A DNA stretch of 36,297 bases from an uncultured bacterium (lineage in GTDB: Bacteria > Bacillota > Clostridia > Christensenellales > QALW01): NCBI GenBank assembly GCA_905214315.1, contig CAJMLN010000020.1, forward strand, positions 1 through 36,297. Direction: 5' to 3'. Positions within the stretch are counted from its first letter, which is position 1, and each line of letters opens with the position of its first letter. The translations under genes were made by a program, and so were the position numbers. The notes under the pieces were generated by a model, which had not been told where the DNA came from, ran no database searches, and saw nothing but the letters and a program-made list of their open reading frames with translations. This document shows, piece after piece, positions 7,920 through 14,301 of the stretch.

Positions 7920-7934
7920 TACTTTTCCTCCGAT

Positions 7935-7947
7935 ACAAAACTTTTGT
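7935..7947. promoter_or_regulatory. Palindromic operator candidate for the TetR regulator
   Basis: ACAAAA c TTTTGT is a perfect 6-1-6 palindrome between the minus-strand -10 box and the tetR ribosome site. That position would let a bound TetR dimer block transcription of the exporter unit. An overlapping imperfect palindrome GTTACGCAAC (7947-7956) adjoins it. Confidence 0.5.
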
Positions 7948-7966
7948 TACGCAACCTATGTTTCCT

Positions 7967-7994
7967 ATTATACATATTTTGTCCGTTTTGTCAA
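7967..7994 (-). promoter_or_regulatory. Promoter of the tetR-exporter-KTR unit
   Basis: On the minus strand TTGACA (7994-7989) and TATAAT (7972-7967) are separated by 16 nt. Both hexamers match consensus perfectly. Transcription would start about 40 nt before the TetR ATG, just ahead of the palindrome. Confidence 0.8.
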
Positions 7995-8007
7995 GAGCGT
8001 TAGCGAC

Positions 8008-8054
8008 AAACAAGAGGTGTCCGCAGCGTTTTTTCGTGTCAGAACACCTTGTTT
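8008..8054. repeat. Inverted repeat between tnpV and tetR
   Basis: AAACAAGAGGTGT (8008-8020) pairs with ACACCTTGTTT (8044-8054) with one bulged A. It may act as a second barrier between the tnpV terminator and the tetR promoter. Confidence 0.4.
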
Positions 8055-8072
8055 AAGCGGTTTACATGATAC

Positions 8073-8108
8073 AAAAAAATGACGGATAGGTGCTATTCCT
8101 ACCCGTCA
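8073..8108 (-). terminator. Intrinsic terminator of the TnpV-like gene
   Basis: On the minus strand TGACGGGTAGG (8108-8098) pairs with CCTATCCGTCA (8090-8080) over 11 bp with one G-U, around a 7-nt loop, followed by seven T. It sits about 30 nt after the stop of the TnpV-like gene. Confidence 0.88.
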
Positions 8109-8138
8109 CGATTTTACGGTTGTATGTGTTACATTGTT

Positions 8139-8513
8139 CTAAGCATAGATGATTTCTTCATTGATAATCTCCAACGCACACGCCCGTATGCTATTCATTC
8201 TCTGCACCCATTCTAAGGCGTTTTTTGCCTTTAACTGCTCTGTAATACCTTGTGCCTGCTTCATCTGCTCTGTGAGCGTTTCAAAGCATTCCTGTGCCTG
8301 TCTGTCGATGTCGGCAAGATAGGAATTGAGCCTGCCGCTTGTGAGAAGATTAGTGTATGTAACCCTGCGGTATTCTTTCAGATACCGCAAGTGCCGCTGT
8401 CCCCAAATGCCGATACCTGTTTCTTTTTCGGTTGGTAAAGTAAGACAAGGGATAAGGTAATCGCCCTGCTGTTCGTATCTGCCTCCCATTTCTTCAAAGA
8501 ATGATTTTGCCAT
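8139..8513 (-). CDS. TnpV-like transposon-encoded protein
   Basis: This 124-residue soluble, helix-rich protein resembles TnpV of Tn4451-type elements. The recognisable stretches are the N-terminal YEQQGDYLIPCLTLP, GIWGQRHLRYLKEYR and a C-terminal helical region ending in ALEWVQRMNSIRACALEI. Its function is not known in any system; it is conserved at one end of these elements. Here it is the gene nearest the right end, about 50 nt from the presumed junction. GGAGG lies 10 nt before the ATG. It has its own strong terminator. The family match is from memory and should be tested with a profile search. Confidence 0.72.
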   Translation of the reverse strand: MAKSFFEEMGGRYEQQGDYLIPCLTLPTEKETGIGIWGQRHLRYLKEYRRVTYTNLLTSGRLNSYLADIDRQAQECFETLTEQMKQAQGITEQLKAKNALEWVQRMNSIRACALEIINEEIIYA

Positions 8514-8565
8514 TGCTGTAATCCTCCGTTATGATTTGAATTTTCCCTACAATTCAATCACTCTG

Positions 8566-8607
8566 GCTGACTACAAAGCCGAAGGGAAAAACTGCTTCCT
8601 TATGTAG
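8566..8607 (+). pseudogene. 3' part of the 30-codon ORF split by the element
   Basis: After the right-hand TGG the frame reads GCT GAC TAC and on to a TAG at 8605-8607, giving residues ADYKAEGKNCFLM. It continues the frame of 1329-1379 when the element is removed. The peptide ends in Cys-Phe-Leu-Met. Confidence 0.5.
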
Positions 8608-8633
8608 CCCCTCCTTTCTGCCGGGCTTTTTTT
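8606..8633 (+). terminator. Likely terminator after the split ORF
   Basis: AGCCC (8606-8610) pairs with GGGCT (8623-8627) around a 12-nt loop and is followed by a run of seven T. The stem is short, but the T-run and position right at the stop codon support it. Confidence 0.5.
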
Positions 8634-8709
8634 GCTGAAGGTAAAATGTAAAAGCTCCTGTTTCTTTTTTTGATAAAAATAGACATAAAATAAAAAGATA
8701 ATAAATGTC

Positions 8710-8792
8710 CTAAAAAGCGTTTTTGCCGCGACCGTATACTGGGTTCTGTACAGGCGGAAATGATGAAAATCCGCTTGTGTACGGGCTTTTAG
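8710..8792 (+). ncRNA. Structured leader upstream of the second surface protein (unclassified)
   Basis: CTAAAAAGC (8710-8718) pairs with GCTTTTAG (8785-8792) with one bulge and encloses a second hairpin, GTACA plus GCGGA (8748-8758) with TCCGC plus TGTAC (8770-8782). An alternative pairing, CCGTA (8732-8736) with TACGG (8780-8784), is possible. The closed multi-helix shape and position 110 nt before a gene suggest a cis-acting RNA, but no known riboswitch class was recognised. The rest of 8634-8901 shows nothing else. Confidence 0.35.
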
Positions 8793-8901
8793 TATGCAAA
8801 TTATAAAATAAATTTTAAAGATTTCACAAGATTTGCAATGGCCTTTTGTTCTTTTATATGTTAAAATAAGTTCATAAATAAATAATAAAGGAGCGAAGAA
8901 A

Positions 8902-9879
8902 ATGAAAAAATTTACTGCTGTTTTTTTGTCGGCTGTTCTTGCTTTGTCTTTGCTGTGCTTTTCTGTAAGTGCTGCATATGATGCGGAAAACGCTTTGGAT
9001 GAAAAAACATCCACACTGGAAGGGGTGGCAACTGCTGATCTTGCAGGTCTGGGCTGGAAGGCTTTTAGCTCCGGCAGCATAGAAATCGCTACAGAAGAGG
9101 GAAATTCTTATGTACATTTCATAGGAGGAAAAAACCAATACAGCGCTCCGGCGGTCAATATTTTTCCCGCCATTAAAAAAATAGCCGACGGTGACGATGC
9201 TTGCGTCTGTATTGTGCTGAAACTCCGGTTTGACAGCACGGACGATGCCTTTGAGTTCGTTACGGCCGGTATGGTTATCAGAAGCGATGCTGAAACAGAA
9301 TTTACGCCTAACAGCGGCGGTGTTTATTATGCGCGGGTAAATCCTGTGGATGCAATTGAAGGCGACTGCGGGCAGTGGATTACCGTAGTGGCGGAATATC
9401 TGGAGATTCCGGCAACGGATCTTGAAACAGATATGAACTGGCAGCTGACCTTTGACCGTCTTGGCCCTGATGGGGATGAGCAGGCGATGAAGGATGGAAG
9501 CTATGAGGGTAAGATTACGATAGATATCGATGATGTTGCCATTTATGACGCCGACTATTACGATGAAAATATTGCCGATGCAAACGGCAGTCAGGGCGGT
9601 GCTACAGAAGAGCCTGAGGAAACGGAAGCTCCGGAGCAAACCGAAACGCCTGCGCCTACACAGGCACCCACGCAGGCACCTACTCCTACGCAGGCAGCCA
9701 CGGCTACTGCTGCTGTGCAGGATGATGAGGACGGAACCAGCAATACCGGTCTTATTATCGGTATTGTGGCGGCCGCGGTAGTTATTGCAGCGGCAGTGAT
9801 CGCTTTTGTGGTTATCAAAAAGAAAAAAGCATCCGGAACGGATGATTCCCAGGAATCTGATAATAAAGCGGAAGAGTAA
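8902..9879 (+). CDS. Secreted, membrane-anchored protein with Thr/Pro-rich stalk (second copy of the design)
   Basis: The protein has 325 residues. It begins MKKF with a signal peptide (about 1-24, cleavage after SVSA). A domain of about 200 residues, likely beta-sandwich and rich in Asp, follows; it contains YVHFIGG and ends in ITIDIDDVAIYDADY, reminiscent of jelly-roll carbohydrate-binding folds. Next are a Glu/Pro/Thr stalk (APTQAPTQAPTPTQ), one membrane segment (about 283-306, IIGIVAAAVVIAAAVIAFVVI), and a short tail starting KKKK and ending acidic. The layout matches the gene at 278, though the ectodomains differ. AAAGGAG lies 7 nt before the ATG, and a strong terminator follows. Binding to polysaccharide is a guess from the fold-like ending. 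Confidence 0.82.
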   Translation: MKKFTAVFLSAVLALSLLCFSVSAAYDAENALDEKTSTLEGVATADLAGLGWKAFSSGSIEIATEEGNSYVHFIGGKNQYSAPAVNIFPAIKKIADGDDACVCIVLKLRFDSTDDAFEFVTAGMVIRSDAETEFTPNSGGVYYARVNPVDAIEGDCGQWITVVAEYLEIPATDLETDMNWQLTFDRLGPDGDEQAMKDGSYEGKITIDIDDVAIYDADYYDENIADANGSQGGATEEPEETEAPEQTETPAPTQAPTQAPTPTQAATATAAVQDDEDGTSNTGLIIGIVAAAVVIAAAVIAFVVIKKKKASGTDDSQESDNKAEE

Positions 9880-9900
9880 AAACCATCTACGCTGAAAAGG

Positions 9901-9946
9901 ATATGCACCTCAAGAGTTAGGCACTTTTAGAGGTGCATATTTTTTA
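9901..9946 (+). terminator. Intrinsic terminator after the second surface protein
   Basis: ATATGCACCTC (9901-9911) and GAGGTGCATAT (9930-9940) form an 11-bp perfect stem, followed by six T. Confidence 0.88.
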
Positions 9947-10034
9947 TGCCGGAGAGGAACGGAAAAAATAATCTGCAAAGCGGTAAACGCGGGATTTTTG
10001 GAAAAAGGAGTTTGACATATTATAAAAACAGATT

Positions 10035-10664
10035 TTATTTTTTGAAAAGCTGCAAAACAGAAAAATTGGAAAAGGCGGTGCCGTCGGTCCTTTTCAGCAG
10101 AAATTTAATGACAAAAAAGGCGGCGGCAGCAGCGCCTGTGCCGATCAGCGCGCCGAAAAGTACGTCGGAGGCATAATGAACGCAGAAATAGACGCGGGAA
10201 AAGCCTACCGCGGCGGCCGGCAGAAAGAACAGCCAGCTGTAGGATTTTTTATTGCATAAAAACAGAGACACCATTGCCGCAAAGGAGGCGGTTGCGTGCC
10301 CGGAGGGAAAGGAGAAATCCTGCAGCTCTCCGTAGCCCAGCTCGGACCAGAAGGTAAAAAAGGTACTGCCGGCATCGGCGTAGGGGCGCGGGCGAGCGAT
10401 CAGATTTTTCAGCAGGAGATTGGTCAGAAGCGCGCCGATGAGCATTGCCAGCAGCATCGTCAGCCCCTGCCTGCGGGAAGACCGGAATAAAAGCATGAAA
10501 AGCGCCGGTATAATCAGCACGGAGCTGCCGCAAAGGGAGAAGACCTCCATTAAAATATCAAGGACGGGGCCTGCGCCGCTGTGATGCAGGGCATTGGCAA
10601 GAGCCGCGGCGGCGGCGTCAAAGCCAGCAAAGGTTTCGTTGAGCCATTGCGCGATATAATTCAT
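10035..10664 (-). CDS. PAP2-family membrane phosphatase
   Basis: This integral membrane phosphatase probably acts on a lipid phosphate such as undecaprenyl diphosphate or phosphatidate. All three PAP2 motifs are visible in the 209-residue protein: KNLIARPRP (86-94), FPSGH (119-123) and SRVYFCVHYASD (156-167, with R157, H163 and D167). About five or six membrane segments surround them. The Shine-Dalgarno AAGGAG is close to the ATG. It stands alone on the minus strand; the upstream 10665-10788 gap carries an extended -10 box (TGCTATAAT) but no clear -35. The substrate is not determined by sequence; bacitracin-resistance-type undecaprenyl recycling is one option. Confidence 0.9.
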   Translation of the reverse strand: MNYIAQWLNETFAGFDAAAAALANALHHSGAGPVLDILMEVFSLCGSSVLIIPALFMLLFRSSRRQGLTMLLAMLIGALLTNLLLKNLIARPRPYADAGSTFFTFWSELGYGELQDFSFPSGHATASFAAMVSLFLCNKKSYSWLFFLPAAAVGFSRVYFCVHYASDVLFGALIGTGAAAAAFFVIKFLLKRTDGTAFSNFSVLQLFKK

Positions 10665-10788
10665 GCATTCTCCTTGTCTGCCGTAAGCTTTTTCAAAACG
10701 GATTTTCGGTATTATAGCATATTTTTTTTAAAGCTACAAGCAGTCCGGGGCGCGGATGGCGCTGTCTTGCCCCGCGGGCGGAAAAAAT

Positions 10789-11010
10789 TCAGCGCGTGAC
10801 CTCAATCAGAGCCGCGTCGCTCCGGCGCAGCGTTAGATGATAGCCGCGCAGATACAGCTCCATGGGACCGCGGAAGGGCGCCGCGTGCAGAACGGTAATT
10901 TCCGTACCCGGCACAAGGCCTAAATCCAGCAGGCGCACCCGCAGCGGACAGGCGGGCTTTATGGAAACGATTTTGGCGGTATCGCCGGGCTTTAACTGGG
11001 AAAGAAACAT
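10789..11010 (-). CDS. feoA: FeoA-family protein
   Basis: FeoA is a small SH3-like cytoplasmic protein that supports the FeoB ferrous iron transporter. The 73-residue protein has the typical pattern LKPGDTAKIVSI, then LRVRLLDLGLVPGTEI and a final LTLRRSDAALIEV. No feoB lies next to it, so it is an orphan here; some clostridia carry several feoA copies. It is divergent from the PerR gene, and iron uptake and peroxide control are often linked, which fits. AAAGGAG is well spaced from the ATG. Confidence 0.88.
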   Translation of the reverse strand: MFLSQLKPGDTAKIVSIKPACPLRVRLLDLGLVPGTEITVLHAAPFRGPMELYLRGYHLTLRRSDAALIEVTR

Positions 11011-11148
11011 GAAAATTCTCCTTTTTATTCTTTGGAAACATATGGACGGTGTTTCAGGGCGTCAGCGGTATGCAAACTCCTCCGTTTTTTATAGATTGCT
11101 TTTTTAGTATATTCCGTAAAATTTTTAATATTTCTTTTTAAAATAGTA

Positions 11149-11178
11149 TTGACAGAGGTGCTTATGCTATGTTATACT
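11149..11178 (+). promoter_or_regulatory. Promoter of the perR unit
   Basis: TTGACA (11149-11154) and TATACT (11173-11178) are separated by 18 nt. The expected start site falls at about 11185, inside the PerR box. Confidence 0.78.
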
Positions 11179-11182
11179 ATTT

Positions 11183-11197
11183 TTAGAATTATTCTAA
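11183..11197. promoter_or_regulatory. PerR box
   Basis: TTAGAAT t ATTCTAA is a perfect 7-1-7 palindrome that matches the consensus PerR operator of Bacillus. It covers the expected transcription start of the perR gene, so binding would repress the unit; oxidation of PerR by peroxide would relieve this. Confidence 0.88.
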
Positions 11198-11215
11198 ATA
11201 TAAAAAAGGAAATAT

Positions 11216-11593
11216 ATGACTGCGCAAAGACAAATTATATGGGATATCGTAAAAAATTCGGACAGGCATCCCAGTGCTATGCAGATTTTTGATGCGGCAA
11301 GAGCGCGGAGCCAGATTTCGATGGCAACCGTTTATAACAGCCTGAATTATCTGGTGGAAAACGGTTATATCCGGCGTGTTGAAATTGCCGGGGAGCCTGA
11401 CCGCTTTGACGGACGGCTGGAGGAGCATTATCATGCATTGTGCGATTGTTGCAGGCAGGTAGTTGATGTGGAGCTGGATGGAATCGTTCAGAATATTGAA
11501 CAGCGTTACCGGGTTAAAGTGATATCCTGCGGGCTGAATCTGCACTGTATCTGCGACCGGTGTTTAAAAAAACAGGAATGCCCTTTGCCCTAA
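11216..11593 (+). CDS. perR: Peroxide-sensing Fur-family repressor PerR
   Basis: This repressor senses H2O2 through metal-catalysed histidine oxidation. The 125-residue protein has the winged-helix reader SMATVYNSLNYL (35-46). The regulatory metal ligands match B. subtilis PerR in order: H18 (HPSA), D65 (RFD), H71 and H73 (EHYHALC) and D84 (VVD). The structural zinc site is C76, C79, C113 and C116. The aspartate D65 is the residue linked to peroxide sensing in PerR, and the operator is a PerR box, so PerR is preferred over Fur or Zur. It starts about 20 nt after its own operator and is followed by rubrerythrin, flavodiiron protein and rubredoxin. The N-terminus is shorter than in B. subtilis. 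Confidence 0.9.
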   Translation: MTAQRQIIWDIVKNSDRHPSAMQIFDAARARSQISMATVYNSLNYLVENGYIRRVEIAGEPDRFDGRLEEHYHALCDCCRQVVDVELDGIVQNIEQRYRVKVISCGLNLHCICDRCLKKQECPLP

Positions 11594-11629
11594 CGGCAGG
11601 GTAAATATAAATAAAAGGAGAATTTTATA

Positions 11630-12163
11630 ATGGAATTGAAAGGAACAAAAACAGAGGCAAATCTTCGGGCGGCTTTTTCGGGAGAGTCGGAGGCAAGGAA
11701 TAAATACACGTATTTTGCAAGCGTTGCCAAAAAAGAAGGCTACGAGCAGCTTGCGGAGATTTTTTTGAAAACGGCTGAAAATGAAAAAGAGCATGCCAAG
11801 CTCTGGTTCAAGGAGTTAAAGGGTATAGGCGATACTGCCGAGAATCTGAAAAATGCCGCCGCGGGCGAAAATTATGAATGGACGGATATGTATGCCACCT
11901 TTGCCAAAGAGGCAGAGGAAGAGGGCTTTACCGCCCTTGCCGCAAAATTCAGGGCTGTGGCAGCTATTGAGAAATCCCATGAGGAGAGATATCTTGCCCT
12001 GCTGAACAATGTGGAGATGCAGAAGGTCTTTGAAAAGAGCGAGGAGGTTATGTGGGAGTGCCGTAACTGCGGCCATCTGGTAATCGGCAAAAAAGCGCCG
12101 CAGGTCTGCCCGGTATGCGCGCATCCGCAAAGCTTTTTTGAAGTGAGAAAAGAAAACTATTAA
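11630..12163 (+). CDS. rbr: Rubrerythrin
   Basis: Rubrerythrin reduces hydrogen peroxide in the cytoplasm of anaerobes, with electrons from rubredoxin. The 177-residue protein has the N-terminal four-helix di-iron domain with carboxylate ligands in SGESEARNKY (E19), ENEKEH (E52, H55), EAEEEGF (94-100) and IEKSHEERY (E114, H117). The C-terminal rubredoxin-like domain has C144, C147, C160 and C163 (CRNC and CPVC). It follows perR by 36 nt with GGAG before the ATG, and the flavodiiron gene follows by 17 nt. It is expected to be induced by peroxide through the PerR box. Confidence 0.95.
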   Translation: MELKGTKTEANLRAAFSGESEARNKYTYFASVAKKEGYEQLAEIFLKTAENEKEHAKLWFKELKGIGDTAENLKNAAAGENYEWTDMYATFAKEAEEEGFTALAAKFRAVAAIEKSHEERYLALLNNVEMQKVFEKSEEVMWECRNCGHLVIGKKAPQVCPVCAHPQSFFEVRKENY

Positions 12164-12180
12164 ACAAACGCGAGGCGGAT

Positions 12181-14013
12181 ATGTATTGTACAAGAAATAT
12201 AACAGAGCAGCTTGTTTGGGTCGGCGCCAATGACCGCCGGCTGAGTATGTTTGAGGGCATCTATTCGGTGCCGGACGGCGTATCCTATAATTCCTACCTG
12301 CTGCTGGATGAAAAAACGGTGCTGTTTGATACCGTGGATCAGGCCGTAGGCAGGCAGTTTTTTGAAAACCTGGTAGGCGCGCTGAAGGGAAGAGACTTGG
12401 ATTATCTGGTGGTGCACCATATGGAGCCGGACCATTCGGCTGTTATGGAGGAGCTGATTGCCAGATACCCCGGGGTGCGGATCGTCTGCAATCAGAAATC
12501 GCTGCAGATGATCCGGCAGTATTTTACCTTTGATATCGATTCCCGGGCGGTCGTTGTCAGGGAAGGGGATGTGCTGGAAACGGGAACGCACCGCTTTACC
12601 TTTATAATGGCGCCTATGGTGCATTGGCCGGAGGTCATGGTGACCTGTGAGCCGGAGAAGGGAATGCTGTTTTCCGCCGATGCTTTCGGCAGCTTTGGCG
12701 CCCTTAACGGCGCGCTGTTTGCCGACGAAGTGGATTTTTCGCGGGATTATCTGGACGAAGCACGCCGCTATTATACCAACATTGTAGGAAAATACGGCGC
12801 GCAGGTGCAGGCGCTGCTGCAGAAGCTTGCCGATAGGGAGATCCGGCTGCTGCTTCCTTTGCACGGCTTTGTATGGAGGAAGGATATTCGTTTTCTGTTT
12901 GAAAAGTATCAACTTTGGAGTGCGTATCTTCCCGAGGAGCAGGGGGTTATGATCGCCTACGGTTCTGTGTATGGCGATACCGAAAATGCCGCGGAGATTC
13001 TGGCTTGCCGGCTGCGCGAGCAGGGCGTAAGGACCTGTATGTACGATGTTTCGGTTACGCCGGCTTCGGATATTATTTCCGCGTGCTTCCGCTGGAGCCA
13101 TCTGGTATTTGCGTCCATTACCTATAACGCGGGCGTGTTTGTTTCCATGGAATCCCTGCTGGCGGATCTTGCCGCGCATAATCTGCAGAACCGCACGGTG
13201 GCGTTTATCGAGAACGGCTCCTGGGCGCCGCAAAGCGGAAAGCTGATGCGTCAGAAGCTGGAAGCCTGCAAAAATATGACGTTTGCCCAGAATACGGTAA
13301 CGATAAAATCGTCGGTTAAGGAGGAGCAGCTGGCGCAGATCACGGCCCTGGCGCAGGAGCTCTGCGCAACGGCCAAGGCGCCGGAGCAGCCCGCGCGGCA
13401 GGCTAATCCTCTGCAGAATCTCTCTTACGGCCTGTTCGTACTTTCGGCAAATGAGGGCGGAAGGGATAACGCCTGTATTATCAATACGGCAATCCAGGTA
13501 ACCAGCAATCCGGAGCAGCTGCTGATTGCGGTCAACAAGGGGAACCTTACCCATGATATGATTGTGTCCTCCAAAAAATTTGCGCTTTCGGTGCTTTCAC
13601 AAAACGCCGGCTTTGCGGTGTTTAAGCGTTTCGGCTTTGTCAGCGGCCGGGATACCGATAAATTTGCAGGGCTGACGGAGGAACGTACGCCGCAGGGGCT
13701 GCGGTATATTTCTGAGGGCGCCAACGCGGTGTTTGACGCGGCTGTGCTGCAGATGCAGGACTGCGGGACGCACACGGTCTTCCTTGCACGGATACAGGAT
13801 ATGCAGGTGCTTTCCGATGCGCCTTCCGCAACGTATGCGTATTATCACCGGTACATCAAGCCTCAGCCAAAGCCGGCTCCGGCGTCTGAAGGCGGCAAAA
13901 AGCGGTATGTATGCAAAATCTGCGGTTATGTGTATGAAGGCGAGGAGCTTCCGCCGGATTTTGTCTGCCCCATCTGTAAGCACGGGGCGGCGGATTTTGA
14001 ACTGAAAGAATAA
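12181..14013 (+). CDS. Multidomain flavodiiron protein (FDP-flavin reductase-rubredoxin fusion)
   Basis: This cytoplasmic enzyme reduces O2 to water, or NO to N2O. Domains in order: metallo-beta-lactamase-like di-iron domain (about 1-250), with ligands H80, E82, D84 and H85 (HMEPDH), H148, D167 and H228 all present; flavodoxin domain (about 255-395, MIAYGSVYGDTENA); flavin-reductase-like domain (about 410-560); and a C-terminal rubredoxin (about 575-610, CKIC and CPIC). With 610 residues it fuses the oxygen-reducing core to both electron-input modules. It lies between rubrerythrin and a free rubredoxin in the PerR unit. The start has GAGG 5 nt upstream. Whether O2 or NO is the true substrate cannot be read from sequence; the context favours O2. 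Confidence 0.93.
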   Translation: MYCTRNITEQLVWVGANDRRLSMFEGIYSVPDGVSYNSYLLLDEKTVLFDTVDQAVGRQFFENLVGALKGRDLDYLVVHHMEPDHSAVMEELIARYPGVRIVCNQKSLQMIRQYFTFDIDSRAVVVREGDVLETGTHRFTFIMAPMVHWPEVMVTCEPEKGMLFSADAFGSFGALNGALFADEVDFSRDYLDEARRYYTNIVGKYGAQVQALLQKLADREIRLLLPLHGFVWRKDIRFLFEKYQLWSAYLPEEQGVMIAYGSVYGDTENAAEILACRLREQGVRTCMYDVSVTPASDIISACFRWSHLVFASITYNAGVFVSMESLLADLAAHNLQNRTVAFIENGSWAPQSGKLMRQKLEACKNMTFAQNTVTIKSSVKEEQLAQITALAQELCATAKAPEQPARQANPLQNLSYGLFVLSANEGGRDNACIINTAIQVTSNPEQLLIAVNKGNLTHDMIVSSKKFALSVLSQNAGFAVFKRFGFVSGRDTDKFAGLTEERTPQGLRYISEGANAVFDAAVLQMQDCGTHTVFLARIQDMQVLSDAPSATYAYYHRYIKPQPKPAPASEGGKKRYVCKICGYVYEGEELPPDFVCPICKHGAADFELKE

Positions 14014-14028
14014 AAGGAGATGTTTTTT

Positions 14029-14184
14029 ATGAAATATGTTTGCGACTTGTGCGGCTATGTGTATGACGAAGCCCTGGGCGATCCCGAAAACGGCATTGCG
14101 CCCGGCACAAAATGGGAGGATGTTCCCGAGGATTATGTGTGCCCGCTTTGCGGCGTGGGAAAGGATCAGTTTTCCCGGGAATAA
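14029..14184 (+). CDS. Rubredoxin
   Basis: This 51-residue iron protein is an electron carrier. It has C5, C8 (CDLCGYVYD) and C38, C41 (CPLCGVGKDQF), the standard rubredoxin site, with the usual aromatic residues YVC and W29 between. It starts 15 nt after the flavodiiron gene with AAAGGAG, and a strong terminator follows. It probably donates electrons to rubrerythrin and to the flavodiiron protein encoded upstream. Confidence 0.95.
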   Translation: MKYVCDLCGYVYDEALGDPENGIAPGTKWEDVPEDYVCPLCGVGKDQFSRE

Positions 14185-14192
14185 CGGACTTG

Positions 14193-14223
14193 CGGCCGGA
14201 GAATGATCTCCGGCCGTTTTTTT
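14193..14223 (+). terminator. Intrinsic terminator of the perR unit
   Basis: CGGCCGGAGA (14193-14202) and TCTCCGGCCG (14207-14216) form a perfect 10-bp stem with a 4-nt loop, followed by seven T. Confidence 0.93.
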
Positions 14224-14241
14224 ACTTGTGCTGATACTGAA

Positions 14242-14275
14242 AACCGTTGAAAAAAGGAAACGGTTCTGCTATGAT
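14242..14275 (+). promoter_or_regulatory. Promoter and operator-like repeat of the aldo/keto reductase gene
   Basis: TTGAAA (14247-14252) and TATGAT (14270-14275) are separated by 17 nt. AACCGTT (14242-14248) and AACGGTT (14259-14265) form an inverted repeat covering the -35 box and spacer, a good site for a repressor or activator. Confidence 0.6.
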
Positions 14276-14301
14276 ATACCGTAGAAAGTGAGGAGAGAGA
14301 T

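Larger units (their letters stand above)
1380..8566. mobile_element. Tn4451-like integrative mobilizable element (about 7.2 kb)
   Basis: The element holds a large serine recombinase near its left end, TnpW-like and MobV relaxase genes, an oriT-like region, an exporter cargo with a TetR regulator and Cys-rich KTR gene, and a TnpV-like gene at its right end. This is the gene set of the Tn4451/Tn4453 family, with the chloramphenicol gene replaced by an ABC exporter. The ends are placed at TGG 1378-1380 and TGG 8564-8566, because joining the flanks there restores a 30-codon ORF in frame. Short cores of 2-3 bp are normal for TnpX-type recombinases. A strong hairpin (1379-1406) starts at the left end and an imperfect inverted repeat lies just inside the right end. 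The cargo is AT-richer than the chromosome. Confidence 0.8.

Noticed and set aside
1386..8529. CCTCCGT direct repeat (1386-1392 and 8523-8529) as the element's attachment core
   Set aside because: The right copy is the tnpV ribosome site in reverse, and using it would leave that site outside the element and break the restored ORF.
12160..13554. Long minus-strand open frame of 464 codons opposite the flavodiiron gene
   Set aside because: It is the mirror of a certain multidomain enzyme, has a low-complexity Arg/His/Gln-rich translation and no ribosome site.
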